Assembly: GCA_014529385.2 (NCBI GenBank)
Contig: CM043952.1
Location: 61,520,119 to 61,584,118, forward strand
Length of the DNA: 64,000 bases
DNA from: Adiantum capillus-veneris
Taxonomy: Eukaryota; Streptophyta; Polypodiopsida; Polypodiales; Pteridaceae
Reading direction: 5' to 3'
In this document: positions 12,544-24,703 of the stretch, piece after piece
Numbering within the stretch: position 1 is the stretch's first letter
Layout of the letters: every line of letters starts with the position of its first letter
Program-made: the position numbers and the translations under genes
The notes under the pieces: model-generated
Database searches by the model: none
What the model saw: the letters and a program-made list of their open reading frames with translations, nothing else
Told to the model about the DNA's origin: nothing

Positions 12544-12692
12544 CTCTGATACCATGTTGAGAAGACAAAGAAAGAGAAGAACAAAGAGACGATATGCAGA
12601 GAGTACAACCTCAAAGTGTGCAGAATACTCACACTAGATGTATATAAATAGAGGAGAACTAGAGCCTATATATAGAGCAACTATACAAATAG

Positions 12693-12759
<67 letters not shown>

Positions 12760-12800
12760 CACACCCCCAAATCTCTCTAATTTCTAGTCTGGCACCATAG
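12544..12800 (-). mobile_element. LTR edge and primer-binding-site relic
   Basis: actctgatacca (12544-12555) is the reverse complement of TGGTATCAGAGT, the initiator-tRNA-Met-type primer-binding site (PBS), and is followed by tgttgagaag, a typical LTR edge. The element would read on the minus strand with its LTR to the right. A TATA-like tatataaata at 12641-12650 and a TC run at about 12698-12757 lie in the presumed LTR. The other LTR edge was not identified. Confidence 0.5.
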
Positions 12801-13709
12801 AACGTTTACTTAAAGAGATGCTGCTGTCAAAATTAGGTGGGAGCATAACCTCTACTGAATATAATTGTTCAAGAAAGTATGAAAAATGCTCACACGTGGC
12901 ATCATGAACTTAGACCTAGATAAGGGTATGGCCACCTTGATGATGGCGACGTCACAACTTTACTATGTGGAGTGCATAATCATGAAAGTGTTACAAGTCA
13001 AAGGTCATTCCTAAATTTAGTTGCTAAGTTGAGGGGAATTGATGTGCAAGGTGCCATGAGTACATGTCTTAGTACTCTGAAGCAATGTGCATCAAAACTT
13101 TCATGCTAGCACTTGGATTTGAGTTGGCGTCGTTGCACTCCGATACAAATAATTGGGCTGAGCCAAGTCAATGCAACGAGCTCTATATCTACTATGACAA
13201 GCTCCACATTAAAAAACACCATATTGCTGACACTAGCCTCAGGCAATAATGAACCCCTACAACCCCTTGGTGCTCGCATAACAACTGTCAACCATACTGC
13301 TACCCTACTCAATTACCACCCCAACAAAAACAAGAGCAACCTCAAGTGCATACACTCTGGTCGTATAAATTATTTGTTAATGGATGATGGTGAGGGCAAG
13401 TCATTATAATTTTAGAAGAAGTATTCTAATAGGAATACTAAGGTGACGCATTGCTTTGCTAAATTAAGCTCAGAGTTAAGTATACATACTACACTCATGG
13501 AGTTTGTTTCTTCATTGGTCTACATAAGCTTTAATCGATCTATGTTTTAAACAACCTAGATACTTGGTTACTTTCAATCAAGTTTCACTAGCTTGATGCT
13601 TTGATACAATATGTTGTTAGTAAACCCTTGTTTGTCATGAACCCCAAAACCTTGAAAAAGGGTAGAGACATGAGTGTTATCCAAGTGAGCGTTTTACCCT
13701 TTTTCTTAA
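12801..13709. other. No recognisable gene
   Basis: Several short ORFs (for example 13113-13409, plus) show no family motif. No RNA gene or repeat seen. Confidence 0.5.
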
Positions 13710-13723
13710 GACAAAAACTCTTA

Positions 13724-14163
13724 ACTCAGATCGGCAGGTTCGTCTTCTTACATAATGTATGGCAGACAAGGAACCGCCGTGTGTTTGAAGGAGGTCTTGA
13801 GATGGCAAGCTTCACAGAAATTATACAAGAAAGCAAAGTGCTAATATGGACGCTCGGACGCAAGCAACATTCGGAGGATTGGTCTAAGACTACTTGTGCC
13901 TTGTTGTCAGCAGAGAGCATGCCTAGGACAGGGGAAAATATTGGCTATCGATCATTAAAAGATCTCAGAAGAACATGATAAGAGACCCTATGTATCAAGG
14001 ATAAGGGGGTGAGTTGGGTGGGATGGCTGCTCTGATAGCCGATGTAATCATGGCCCCTGGATGACATCATGGCTCAACACAAGCATGACAAGACCTTGTA
14101 ATTATTTGGGTTGATAAATATAATTCACTCACAATTGTGAGTTTTGCTATTATTAAAAAAAAG
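13724..14163 (+). mobile_element. LINE tail, copy with TSD gacaaaaactctt
   Basis: The plus-strand translation FLHNVWQTRNRRVFEGG...TEIIQESKVLIWTLGRK is the C-terminal tail downstream of the LINE RT. The 3' UTR ends with the perfect palindrome CTCACAATTGTGAG (14128-14141), then an A-rich tail. Flanked by gacaaaaactctt (13710-13722) and gacaaaactctt (14164-14175). The protein has no RT left. Confidence 0.8.
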
Positions 14164-14175
14164 GACAAAACTCTT

Positions 14176-14870
14176 AAGGAATGATGGGAGCAAGTAACAG
14201 AGAAATCTGGAAGCCAAGTCGCAATACATGAAGGTATTTCTATGGAAGGTAATGTGGGGTGCTAAAGATACAGGAGAGAGGGATAGGGCCAGATCGATGC
14301 TTGGGGTGCAAATTAACTAGTGAGGATCTGGCCCATCTATTCATGGAAATGCTTGCCTATCAGAGGCATCGCAAGGAGAATATGCAAGCAGGTACAAAGG
14401 ACATGGAAAATTGGTTTTTTCAAGGCTGATTTATTCCTTGGAGGTAAAAATTTCAGAAGTACTGCCCTCCTCATCAGCACTCAAACTATAAGGTACTTCT
14501 TCTTCCATAATGTATGGCAAACAAGGAACCGCCGGGTGTTCGAAGGAGATCCTGAGGTGGCGAGCTTTGCAGAGATTATACAAGAAAGCAAAGTGCTAAT
14601 ATGGACGCTCGGGCGAAAGCAAAATTTGAAAGATTGTTCTAGGACTACTCATGCCTTGTTGTCAAAACAGACGGTAAGTAAAGCCTAGGAACTTTGTTCA
14701 AATTCGGTGGTGAAAGGCCTTACTACGAGGCGGCAAACATCCAGCTTGTAAACTTTTGCACCTCAAGGCTCGATACGAGCTTGAGGTTGGTTTTGTAATA
14801 CAGTCACGAATTGTGAGTGTATCAGTATAATACACTCACAAATTGTGAGTTTTTCTATAATAAGAAAAAA
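14176..14870 (+). mobile_element. LINE tail, second tandem copy at the same target
   Basis: Longer than its left neighbour. It adds a Zn-like segment (CLGCKLTSEDLAHLF, with a frameshift) upstream of FFHNVWQTRNRRVFEG. The 3' UTR carries two caca(a)attgtgagt motifs and an A-rich tail. Target repeats are gacaaaactctt (14164-14175) and gacaaaaactctt (14871-14883), so three copies of the target bracket two insertions. Confidence 0.8.
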
Positions 14871-14884
14871 GACAAAAACTCTTT

Positions 14885-15468
14885 TTCAAGTGGGGAGACA
14901 ATGTTCTTTTGGGAGATGACACCCTAAGGGCAGCTAACAGATAAGGGATTATATATGGGAGAAGCCTATATACTATAGGAGGGTTGGGTGGTGATTTGCC
15001 AAGCAGTCTCTAGCCTAGAAGGTTTTTCAATTGCTCAAAGGAGCCACTCAAGGGTCTCGACAATGACGATGCCCTAGTCGATGGCCTTACATGTTTTTCA
15101 TTGAATGTATTTTTGAGAGGTGAAGTTGCATTAAAAGTAACTCGTGCCAAGAAAATTCTACTAGGTGTGCACAAATGTTTTATTAATGGGTACGACTCTA
15201 GTAGCATGCCACGTGTCTTTACAAGTGTAAACAGTCAAGTGGAATTTGGGAGGCCTACCTGCAAGGAGTTCATGAGCCGTTAGACCGATAGTGTGGTTTC
15301 TAGGATGTGAAGAGGCAACATACAAACAGAGAAAGAGAGGGGGAGTCCTTAGGGGACTTGTAGTGCAGAAACCTCTACCGGCAGTGATTAACTACGAAGA
15401 AGGAGGAAGTTTGCACCCTTGGTCACCTGCTTTGGTAGTTAGTTATCAGGTCGCATAAACTTTTCCAG

Positions 15469-15518
<50 letters not shown>

Positions 15519-15568
15519 TATCCTATTTCTTTCTTCCCTAATGATCTCTCTAATACACAGTCACCCAG
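14885..15568. other. No recognisable gene; microsatellite at its end
   Basis: A TC run (15470-15493) joined to an AC run (15494-15516). A 60-codon ORF around 15101-15283 has no recognised motif. Confidence 0.5.
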
Positions 15569-16065
15569 ATCAGCAATTCAGCCCTGCATTTTCAGGGTTC
15601 ATCCCTTTCCCTCACCGGAACTCGCCTACTTCTACACCGCTAGCGCTTCTGATGCAACCCAAACCCTTGACAACCCATTGAGCCCCTCCTCGACCATTTC
15701 CTTGCCGCAGTGAGTGCTCCCAATTTGATGTCACTTCATTAAGATCTACGTTCTTAGCCATGCAGTATGCAACAAATTGGCTGCGCTTTTGTGGCCAGCT
15801 TTCAGCCTTTGTTCCCTCTCACATTTGGAGTGCAAATCAGCCCCATATCTACCCTTTGGCTTCAGTAACATCTCATCGAGACGGATCCAAAGGTGCATAA
15901 AATCATCGTGGACGTGCTTCATTTTAAGAGTTATCGCGGTGACATTCCTCATTCAAGTCAGTAGTCTCTCTTGAGGTATTGCATGTGTGTGCATTCCATA
16001 CCGCATCGGCAACGGTGTGGGGGTCTCTTGAGAGGGCTGGTTGGGACCCAATGTGGTGTCATTCT

Positions 16066-16147
<82 letters not shown>

Positions 16148-18383
16148 TACACACACACACACACACATCTCTACCTCTCTCTCTCTCATTCCCTCTCTTC
16201 AAGAAATAAAAGGAACCATATCTCATGCTATGTTCTAATCATCAATGCAAGGAAAGAAGTAAAGATTTGTGGAAGTGTAAAGTATAGATCATCACCATCT
16301 CAATTTTCTTTCACCTGACACAAAAGAATTCACAATCATTTTGTTAGTGAGGGGTTGGTAAAAGAAAACTTCCTGCTTGGAAATGCCCTGGTCCACACGT
16401 ATGCCGAATGTGATGTAATTCAAAAAGCACAGATAGTGCTTGAGGAACTATGTGTTTGGGATGTTGTCTCTGCAAATTCATTGGTTAAAGGGTATGCAAA
16501 GTGGAGGCAAGGCCAACAATCTTTGGGCTGTTTTTAGCGGATGCGAAGCGAGGGCATCTCTCTAGATGCAATCACTTATGCTTGCATCTTGAAGGCATGT
16601 GGCACCACTCAAGATGCTAATCGGGGAAAAAGGATTCATGATAATATTGTTGGTCTGGAAGAAAACGTAAATGAAATCTACGCTTTCGTCTTAAAGGCAT
16701 GTGACACTACACAAGACACTGACATGAGCAAAAGAATTCACGATCATATTGTAAGTCAGGGGCTATTGAAAGAGAACATCGTACTTGGCAATACCTTGGT
16801 CAAGATGTATGCTAGATGTCATCTACTTTAGAAAGCCTAAAAAGTGCTTGAAGTGCTGCCTATCCGAGAAGCCCTCTCTTGGAGATTTTTAATTGCAAGA
16901 TACGCCCAACAGTGTCGGCAAGGCTTAGAAGCCTTGGACTGTTTTTAGAGGATGCAAAGTGAGGACATCTCTCTAGATTCAATTACCTGTATTTTGAAGG
17001 CATGTGGCACTACGCAAGACACTAATACTGGCAAAAAAAATCACGATGATATTATTAGTCAAGGGCTATTGAAAGAAAATGTCGTGCTTTCCAAGTGAAT
17101 GTCAAATGTGGTGAAATAATTGAAAGTGCTTGAGGAGCTACGTGTCCAACATGTTGTCTCTTGGACCTTATTCATTACACAATATGCCCTAAGAGAGGCA
17201 AGGCTAGGAAATCTTGGTTGATTTCAACGGATGCCAAGTGAGGGCATCTCTCCAAATGCAATCACTTACGCTTGCATCTTGAAGGCGTGTGGCACCACTC
17301 AACATGCTGATCCGGGAAAAACAATTCATGATGCTATTGTTAGTTAGGGGTTGTTCAAAGAAAACATGGATGAAATCACTTAGGCTTTCAACTTGAATGC
17401 CTGTGGCACTACGCAATACACCAATATGGGCAAAAGAATTCATGATCATATTGCTAGGCAAGGGATGTTGAGAGAAAACATCGTGCTTCGCAATGCCCTG
17501 GTCAACATGCCTTGAAAATGCAAGCGTAGGTAATTCCCTATGGAGAGATAACCTCCAGGATGTTTTCTCTTGAAATTCATTGATTGCAAGATATGGGGGG
17601 AAAGTCTAGGAAGCTCTAGGCCGTTTTGAGTGGATGCAAAGCGAGGGCATCTCTCCAGATGCAACCACTTACGCTTGCATCTTGAAAGAGTGTGGCACCA
17701 CTCAAGATGTTGATCCTGGCAAACAAATTCATGATGATATTGTTACCCTCCGGCTCTTGAGAGAAAATGGCATGCTTGCCAATGCCTTGATCGCCATGTG
17801 TGCCAAATGTGGTGTACTTCAGAAAGCACAAAAAGTGCTCGACGACCAACTGTGTGGCATTTTACCACTCCACCACTAGCAATTGCTCGGATCAGCAATT
17901 CATCCCTGCATTTTCAGATTTCAGCCCTTTCCCTCATGGAAACTCCCCTAAATCTGTCACCGCTAGAGGTTTTGTTGCAACCCAAACCATGGGCAACCCA
18001 TTGAGCCTCTCCTCGGCCATTTCCTCGCTGCATCAAGTGCTCCCATTGCTCCCCATCATCTGCTTCATCAAGATCTACGTTTTCAGCCGTGATTTACGCA
18101 ACAGATTGGCTGCATTTTTGCAGCCAACTTTCAACCCTTGTTTCCTCTCACATCAGGAACGCAAATCATACCCCACATCTACCCCTTGGTGGCCTTCAAC
18201 AACCCCTCATTGAGATGGATACAAAAGTGCATCAAATCAGCATGGAGGTGCTTTATTTTGAAGAGTTACTATAGCGACATTCCCCATTCAAATCTCTCTT
18301 GAGGTATTGCATGTATGTACATATTATACTGCATCGACAACCGTGTGGGGGGGCCTTGAGAAGGTTGGTGGCACCCTATCTGG

Positions 18384-18449
<66 letters not shown>

Positions 18450-18597
18450 CACATCTCTACCTCTCTCTCTCATTCCCTCTCTTCGGGGAAATAAAACGAC
18501 CATCTCTCATGCTAAGTTCCAATCATCAACGCAAGGAAATAAATAAAGATTTATGTAAGTGTAAAGTCTAGATCTTCACTGTTTCGCTGCACTTAAC
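15569..18597 (+). repeat. Segmental tandem duplication carrying a PPR 5' flank
   Basis: The block 15569-16325 recurs, diverged, at 17887-18597. Shared landmarks are gatcagcaattca, gcaacccaaac, aagatctacgtt, tggctgc.ttt, the TC run (16069-16128; 18391-18446) and the entry acaaaagaattcac into PPR coding. The period is about 2.3 kb. Unit 1 has an AC tail on its TC run (16129-16170) that unit 2 lacks. Each flank precedes a PPR array, so flank and gene were copied together. Confidence 0.8.
16326..17880 (+). pseudogene. PLS-type PPR pseudogene, first array
   Basis: Reading on the plus strand across several frames gives repeated units: LVKENFLLGNALVHTYAECD, QKAQIVLEELCVWDVVS, RMRSEGISLDAITYACILKA, CGTTQDANRGKRIHDNIV, GLLKENIVLGNTLVKMYA. 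This is the P-L-S alternation of plant organellar RNA-editing PPR proteins. I count at least four triplets. In-frame stops and shifts occur in nearly every triplet (after LGCF, after LL, after TIHDAIVS), so no product is possible. No E, E+ or DYW domain is seen. The N-terminal transit peptide is not identifiable. The 5' flank is shared with the array at 18.6 kb. Confidence 0.85.
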
Positions 18598-21490
18598 AAA
18601 AGAATTCACGATCATATTGTTAGTGAGGTTGTTGAAAGAAAACTTCCTACTTAGCGATGACATGGTCCATACGTATGCCAAATGTGGTGTACTTCAAAAA
18701 GCACACATAGTGCTCAAGGAGCTACGCGTCTGGGACATTGTCTCTAAAAATTCATTGGTTAAAGGATATTCCAAATGGAGGCAAAGCCAAAAATTTCTTG
18801 GCTATTTTCAGAGGACGCAAAGGAGGGCATCTCTCCAAAGGCGATCACTTATGCTTGCATCTTGAAGGTGTGTGGCACCACTCAAGGTGTTGATCCGGGC
18901 AAAAGAATTCACAATGATATTGTTGGTGTGAAAGAAAAGATAAATGAAATCTACACTTTTGTCGTAAAGGCTTGTGGCACTATGCAAGACACCAACATGC
19001 GCAAAAGAATTCATGATCATATTGTTACTCGAAAGAGAATATCGTACTTGGAATACCTTGGTCAAGATGTATGCAAGATGTCATCTACTTTAGAGATCCT
19101 AAAAGTGCTTGAAGAGCTGCCTATCCAAGAAGCCCTCTCTTGTAGATTTTTGATTGCAAGATATGCCCAACAGCGCCAGTAGGGCCAAGAAGCCTTGGGC
19201 TTTTTTCAAAGGATGCAAAATGAGGGCATCTCTCTAGATGCAATTACCTACGCTTGTATTTTGAAGGCATGTGGCACTACGCAAGACATTGATATTGGCA
19301 ACAAAATTCATGACAATGTTGTTAATCAGGGGCTATTGAAAGAAAATGTCATACTCTTAATGCCTTGATCGACGTGTATGTCAAATGTGGTCCACTTCAA
19401 AAAGCACAGAAAGTGCTTGAGGATGTGTCCAACATGTTTTCTCTTGAACTTCATTCATTGCACGATATTCCTAACAAGTGCAAGGCCAGGAAGCTCTGGG
19501 CTGATTTCAACAGATGCAAAGCAAGGGCATCTCTCCAGATGCAATCACTTAAGCTTGCATCTTGAAGGCATGTGACACCACTCAAGATGTTAATCCGAGC
19601 AAAAGAATTCACGATGATATTGTTAGTCAAGGGCTATTGAAAGAAAACGCGGATGAAGACACTTACACTTTCAACTTGAACGCATGTGCCACTACACAAT
19701 ACACCAATATGGGCAAAAGAATTCACGATCATATTGTTAGTCAAGGGCTATTGAGAGAAAACATTGTGCTTTGCAATGCCCTGATGAACATGTATACCAA
19801 ATGTTGTTTACTTCAGAAATTACAAAAAGTACTTGAGGAGTTGCCTATCCCATATGCCCTCTCTTGGAGTGCTATGATTGCGCGATATATGCCCACTAGG
19901 GAAATGCCAGGAAGCTCAGGGTTTTTTGCAAAGGATGCAAAGTGAGGCTATCTCTCCATAGGGAATTACCTACGCTTGCATTTTGAAGGCATGTGGCACT
20001 ACGCAAGACATTGATATCAGTAAAAGAATTCACAATGACATTATTAGTTAGAAGCTGTTAAAACAAAATTTCATGCTTGGAAAAGCACAAAAAGTGCTTT
20101 AGGAGCTATCTATCAAAGATGTTGTCTCTTGAAAAACCTACGCTTGTATTTTAAAGTCATGTGAAACAACGCAAGACAGGGATATCAAAATAACAATTCA
20201 TGATGATAATGTCAGTAAGGGGCTATTGAAAGGAAACATCGTGCTTAGCAATGCCTTGGTAGACATGAATGCTAAATGAGGTGTACTTCAGAAATCACAA
20301 ATAGTTCTCAAGGAGCTACGTATTCCGGATGTTGTCTCTTCAAATTCAATGGTTAAAGGATATGCCAAACGGAGACAAGACGAGCAAGCTCTAGGATCAC
20401 TTTTGCTTGCATCTTGAAGGCGTGTGGCACCACTCAAGATGCTACTCCAGGCAAAAGAATTCACGTTGATATTGTTGGTTAGGGATTGCTAAAAGAAAAC
20501 TTAAATGAAATCTACGCTTTTGTCTTAAAGGCATGTGGCACTCAGCAAGACACTGACATGAGCAAAACAATTCATGATCATATTGTTAGTCAGGAGCCAT
20601 TGAAAGAGAACATCATGCTTCGCAATGCTTTCTTTCGTTGAGATGTATGCCAGATGCCTACTTTAGAAAGCCTAAAAAGTGCTTGAAGAGATGCCTATCC
20701 AGGAAGCCCTCTCTTGGAGATTTTTGATTGTGGGATATGCCCAACAGGGGCAGGGGCACGGCAAGAAAGCCTTGGGTTGTTTTTAGAGGACGTGATTACC
20801 TATGCTTGCATTTTATAGGCATGTGGCACTACGCAAGACATTGTTATGGGCAAAATAATTCACAACGATATTGCTAGTTAAGGGCTATTGAAAGAAAAGG
20901 TGTTGCTTGCCAATGCCTTAGTTGACATGTATGTCAAATGTAGTGCACTTTAGAAAGCAGAGAGAGTGCTTGAGTAGCTACGTGTCCAGCATGTTGTCGA
21001 TATGGCCATAAAGACTTTAAAATAACATTTCTTTCTCACACAAACATTAAAAACATAATGCCTAGCATTGCCTTGGTTGACATGTATGCCAAATGTGGTG
21101 CACTTTATAGAGAACAAAAAGTGCTTGGAGAGTTGCCTGTCCGGGATGTCATCTTTTGGAGTGCATTGATTTTTGGTGTCCAACATGGGCAACGCCATCA
21201 GCTTTGGGATATTTTCAGTAAATATACTAACCAAGAGCATCTCCCTAGTTGCAATCACCTATGCTTGCATCTTGAAGACGTGTGACACACAATACAAAAT
21301 GTTGATATGTCCAAAAGAATTCTCAACTGAAATCATTTGTACTTTGGTCTTGTGCATAGGTCAATATGGCCCTTACATAACATTTCATTCATTTCTCTCT
21401 CACACAAACATTAAAAACATAATGCTTAGCATTGCCTTGGTGGGCATGTATGCCAAATGTGGTGCACTTTACAATGCATAAAAAGTGCTT
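18598..21490 (+). pseudogene. PLS-type PPR pseudogene, second array
   Basis: Begins with the same entry as the first array and runs longer, with at least six decayed triplets (KKAHIVLKELRVWDIVS, KGISPKAITYACILKVCG, GLLRENIVLCNALMNMYT, KLQKVLEELPIPYALSWS, ALVDMYAKCGALYREQKVLG). The units after 20.0 kb are shorter and more degraded, and the last recognisable motif (VGMYAKCGALY) is near 21.45 kb. Many stops and frameshifts; no editing domain at the C-terminus. Repeat units within the array are more alike than unrelated PPR motifs usually are, pointing to internal amplification. Confidence 0.85.
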
Positions 21491-21687
21491 TGGGAGCTTC
21501 TATTCGAGATCACCTATGCATGCATTTTGAAGACGTGTGACACCATGCAAAACCTTGATATGTACAAAAGAACTCTAAAAAAACGTTGATATGAGCAAGA
21601 CGTTGATATTTACCAAAGTTTTTCAAAAAGAACCAAGGCTTTGATATTTACAAAAGAATGATCAACAAAACAACACAATTATGTTCG

Positions 21688-21726
<39 letters not shown>

Positions 21727-21999
21727 ACATAATCACAAAGAATAAGCCAAAGGGCTTACTTGCAACGCTTGGTGGCTCCAAAGAACTTTCACAGCTTGCA
21801 ATACAGCTCATGATGCAACTCTGATGCAATGCAACCTGCTTCACCTTTGAGGGCTCCGCTTCAATTGTCGGCAATGACACCATGTATTGGATTCACCTTC
21901 AAGGACTCCGCTTGAACTGTTTGCAATGGCACCGCGTGGAGAGAGAGAGAGAGAGAGGGGGGGGGGGGGGGGGCGTGAGAGAATGCAGCTGGAGAAGGC
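21491..21999. other. Spacer with microsatellites and a small internal repeat
   Basis: TC run 21692-21726. Two similar 36-base blocks occur near 21852-21884 and 21900-21934 (ggctccgcttcaattgt.ggcaatg / ggactccgcttgaactgt.tgcaatg). GA run 21938-21957 followed by a G run 21957-21973. No gene. Confidence 0.6.
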
Positions 22000-23280
22000 T
22001 TGCAAGGGAGAAAGCGGCACAAGATGTGTATGCACTGTAATAGAACAGCGGACACATCATGTATGTGGCAAGTTTTGGCAAAATCTAAAAGGCAAGCGCG
22101 TTGAGAGCTTTGGTGACTTGACTCTTGAGGATATGTATATGCATTGCAAGAACCTCTATGAGCAACCCAATGTTGATAAGATGGAGTGTTGTAGCTCTCT
22201 TCCGTTTATGCCTCCCTTCTTTACCATTGAAGATGTATGCCGCGCACTTGAGAAATTTGCTACTCGCAAGGCAGGGGACCTTCAAGGTGTCAAGGCGGAA
22301 ATGATTAAATGGACAAGCAAGAAAACACGATATTGGATATACGAGATGTGTAACCTTGCACTTCATCATGGCATGCCTCATGATTGGAGTGAAAATTGGA
22401 TCAAACCTTTGCACAAAGGAGGAGATATAAACAATGTGAACAACTATCACACTATAATGGTTGGTTCTTTGATGGCAAAGTTATTTGGATATATCATGGA
22501 GATGAAGGTAAGTGAATGGGCTGAAAAGAATGGAAAATGTGCGCTTGGCAAAGCAAGTTTTTGAAAGCATCATAGCACTATTGATCACTTGTCACTCTTC
22601 GAGTTCTTATGGAAGCGTCTCGATTGAAAAGAAAAAAGTTGTATTGTTGCTTTGTGGATTTCAAGAAAGCTTTTGACATGGTACCGTGAGGAAATCTTTG
22701 GAGACGTATGCAAAGCCTTCAAGTGCCGAGAGAATTTATGCATGCAGTCTTTCGCATCTGCCAAAAAGTGATATGTCGACTATGTATGGAAGATGGAATT
22801 TCAAAATTTTTTGCAAGCACCATTGGTGTCAAACAAAGGATGCCCACTTTCCCCAACCCTCTTTGGGCTACTCATTGATGAATTGGACTGCATGGTTCTT
22901 GATTTTATGCAGCAAGAAGGCATATAGAGGTTAAGATCGGAAATGTGGTGATCATGCTTTTGCTTTATGCCAATGATGTAGTGCTCTTGGCACATACCTT
23001 AGAAGATGCACAAAAGCTTATGAGTGTCTTGGAACGCTTTTGCCTACATAGCAGACTGATTGTGAATGGATCCAAAACCAAGGTTATGCTTGTAAAGACC
23101 CTCATGAAGAAAATCCATGCATTGTATACAACAATGAGCAACTTGAAGTGGTAGATCACTTCAAGTACCTTGGCCTTGAGGTTCCATCCAATCGTAAATG
23201 GAAGGATGTGCAATGCGTCGCTTGGAAGCCAGAAAGAGGGCTTATTATGCATTTGAGAACATGTGCAATGTCTTAAAAAC
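22000..23280 (+). pseudogene. LINE reverse transcriptase pseudogene
   Basis: The non-LTR RT is read across three frames: FTIEDVCRALEKFATRKAGD...AEMIKW (finger region), NNYHTIMVGSLMAKLFGYIM (normally NYRxIxxxSxxxKxxxxIL), KHHSTIDHL (normally R/QHSTxDHL), VDFKKAFDM (core Asp, 22657-22680 region), GCPLSPTLFGLLIDEL, and YANDVVLLA at 22966 on (normally YADDxVLL). No apurinic endonuclease domain lies upstream, so it is 5'-truncated. There is a TGA after KASF and several shifts. The catalytic YADD has its first Asp codon changed to AAT (Asn). The connection to the LINE tails at 7.5-14.9 kb is plausible but not shown. Confidence 0.8.
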
Positions 23281-23360
23281 TAATATCTAACCAACCCAAA
23301 TGATTTTCTCATATTAAACTCATCACTTAATGTGGGAGAATAAACGGGAACAAGGGTTAA

Positions 23361-24699
23361 CACTAGGTTGGTAACCTAACAGGACATAAAAGTGTCCTTT
23401 CAGGGTTTTGAAAAAAACCTCCAAAACCATAGTAGATCCACTCATTTTGTAAAATCCTTTCATGAGGTTATAGTTCAAGGCCTACTTCACATGGAAAAAA
23501 TAAGAAACTTGTAAAATTTCTCATCTTTTGGTCACACCAAGCCTCCAAAGTTGATGGACCAGTACATTTTCATCAAAACAGTCATTTCTTATGTTTTGTT
23601 GCATAAAAATAAGATTAGGGATTTTTCTAGGACTTGAGATAAATTCCCTAGTTAACTTCAATGGGTTGGTGATCAGAACATATGATTGCTTCTCACTCAC
23701 TATTTTTTGTTTTTCCAAAAGAAATAGGTACAAAAAAGTTGAATTTTTACCATTCTGCAAACCTACCATCAAAGTTTCTATAGCCACGCTCAATACAAAT
23801 AATATATGCATGTTTTCTTAGTTTCCTATTGTCCTTTAGGTTCATAAGGAGCCATGGAGCATGTCAAAAGAATAATACATATCTTACTAAGGGGAATCTT
23901 GGGGACAAAGATGAAGTGCTAAATACAGCAAACATGAAAAAACTAGGTTCAACATTATGAGTTGTAGAATCCCATAGAAACTATTCAATATCTAGCCAAA
24001 TTTGATCCTTATGACTAGATATGGTTACTACCTACAAAATTCATGTAGTTGTCACAACAAACTAACAATATTGAAAAAGCTATACTTGATATACTAGAAT
24101 GTTTCGTTTTCTTCTATAATTGAAAAAATCAACCATCCTTGTCTACTATGCAAAATAGGGTATTAGGCGCCCCAAAACTCAAGGAATATTAGCTTTATGT
24201 TACAATATGCGACATAGAAAATCAAAACTGCATTTGGATATCATGAAAGCCACCAAAAAAATCATAGAAGAGCTAAAATTGGCTAAAAAACAGGATTTGA
24301 CAATTTTTGTAATTTGGTCATAACTTACAACTTTAACATTTATTTCTCCCTAGAAGCATTAGGACATGTTGAGGACTACTGAAGATAGTTCTCTAGCATT
24401 ATAGACCTCACAAACATGAATTCTAGAGTGGTATAGTTGCAAAAAGTTGAAAAAAGCCAAAAACAGGACCCGTTTTTTCACACAGTTTAGGTTGTGAAAT
24501 GTTGTGCAAGGACAAGGTTAAAGATGGAATTGATATTCCAAAAAAATGTCAAGTTTTTTTCAGCTCATGAGACAACTTTCTAGACAGATAGCACCTCACA
24601 ATCCATTTTGAAACTCTTGACATAATTCAAGGAAAATGGTCACTTAACAGGACATAAAAGTGTCCCAGGACATAAAAGTGTCCCATTACCAACCTAGTG
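23361..24699. mobile_element. Non-autonomous DNA transposon with 14-bp TIRs, flanked by TTAA
   Basis: CACTAGGTTGGTAA (23361-23374) and its exact reverse complement TTACCAACCTAGTG (24686-24699) are flanked by TTAA at 23357-23360 and 24700-24703. Inside each end lies the quasi-palindrome ggacataaaagtgtcc, once on the left (23381-23396) and twice on the right (24654-24684). The 1.3-kb interior is AT-rich with no transposase; a 96-codon minus-strand ORF (23521-23811) has no recognised motif. TTAA duplication is the hallmark of piggyBac; the CACTA start also fits CACTA elements, whose duplications are usually 2-3 bp. Confidence 0.75.
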
Positions 24700-24703
24700 T
24701 TAA

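Noticed and set aside
12544-12555. Element A-type initiator-Met site as a sign of a full second element at 12.5 kb
   Set aside because: No gag or pol on the minus strand to its left and no partner LTR, so only an LTR edge is reported.
13113-13409. 98-codon plus-strand ORF
   Set aside because: No motif, no homology recalled, and an ORF of similar length lies on the opposite strand.
17800-18213. 137-codon ORF with a hydrophobic stretch that might be a transit peptide
   Set aside because: It runs across the joint between the PPR array and the duplicated flank, and the matching place in the other unit is not open.
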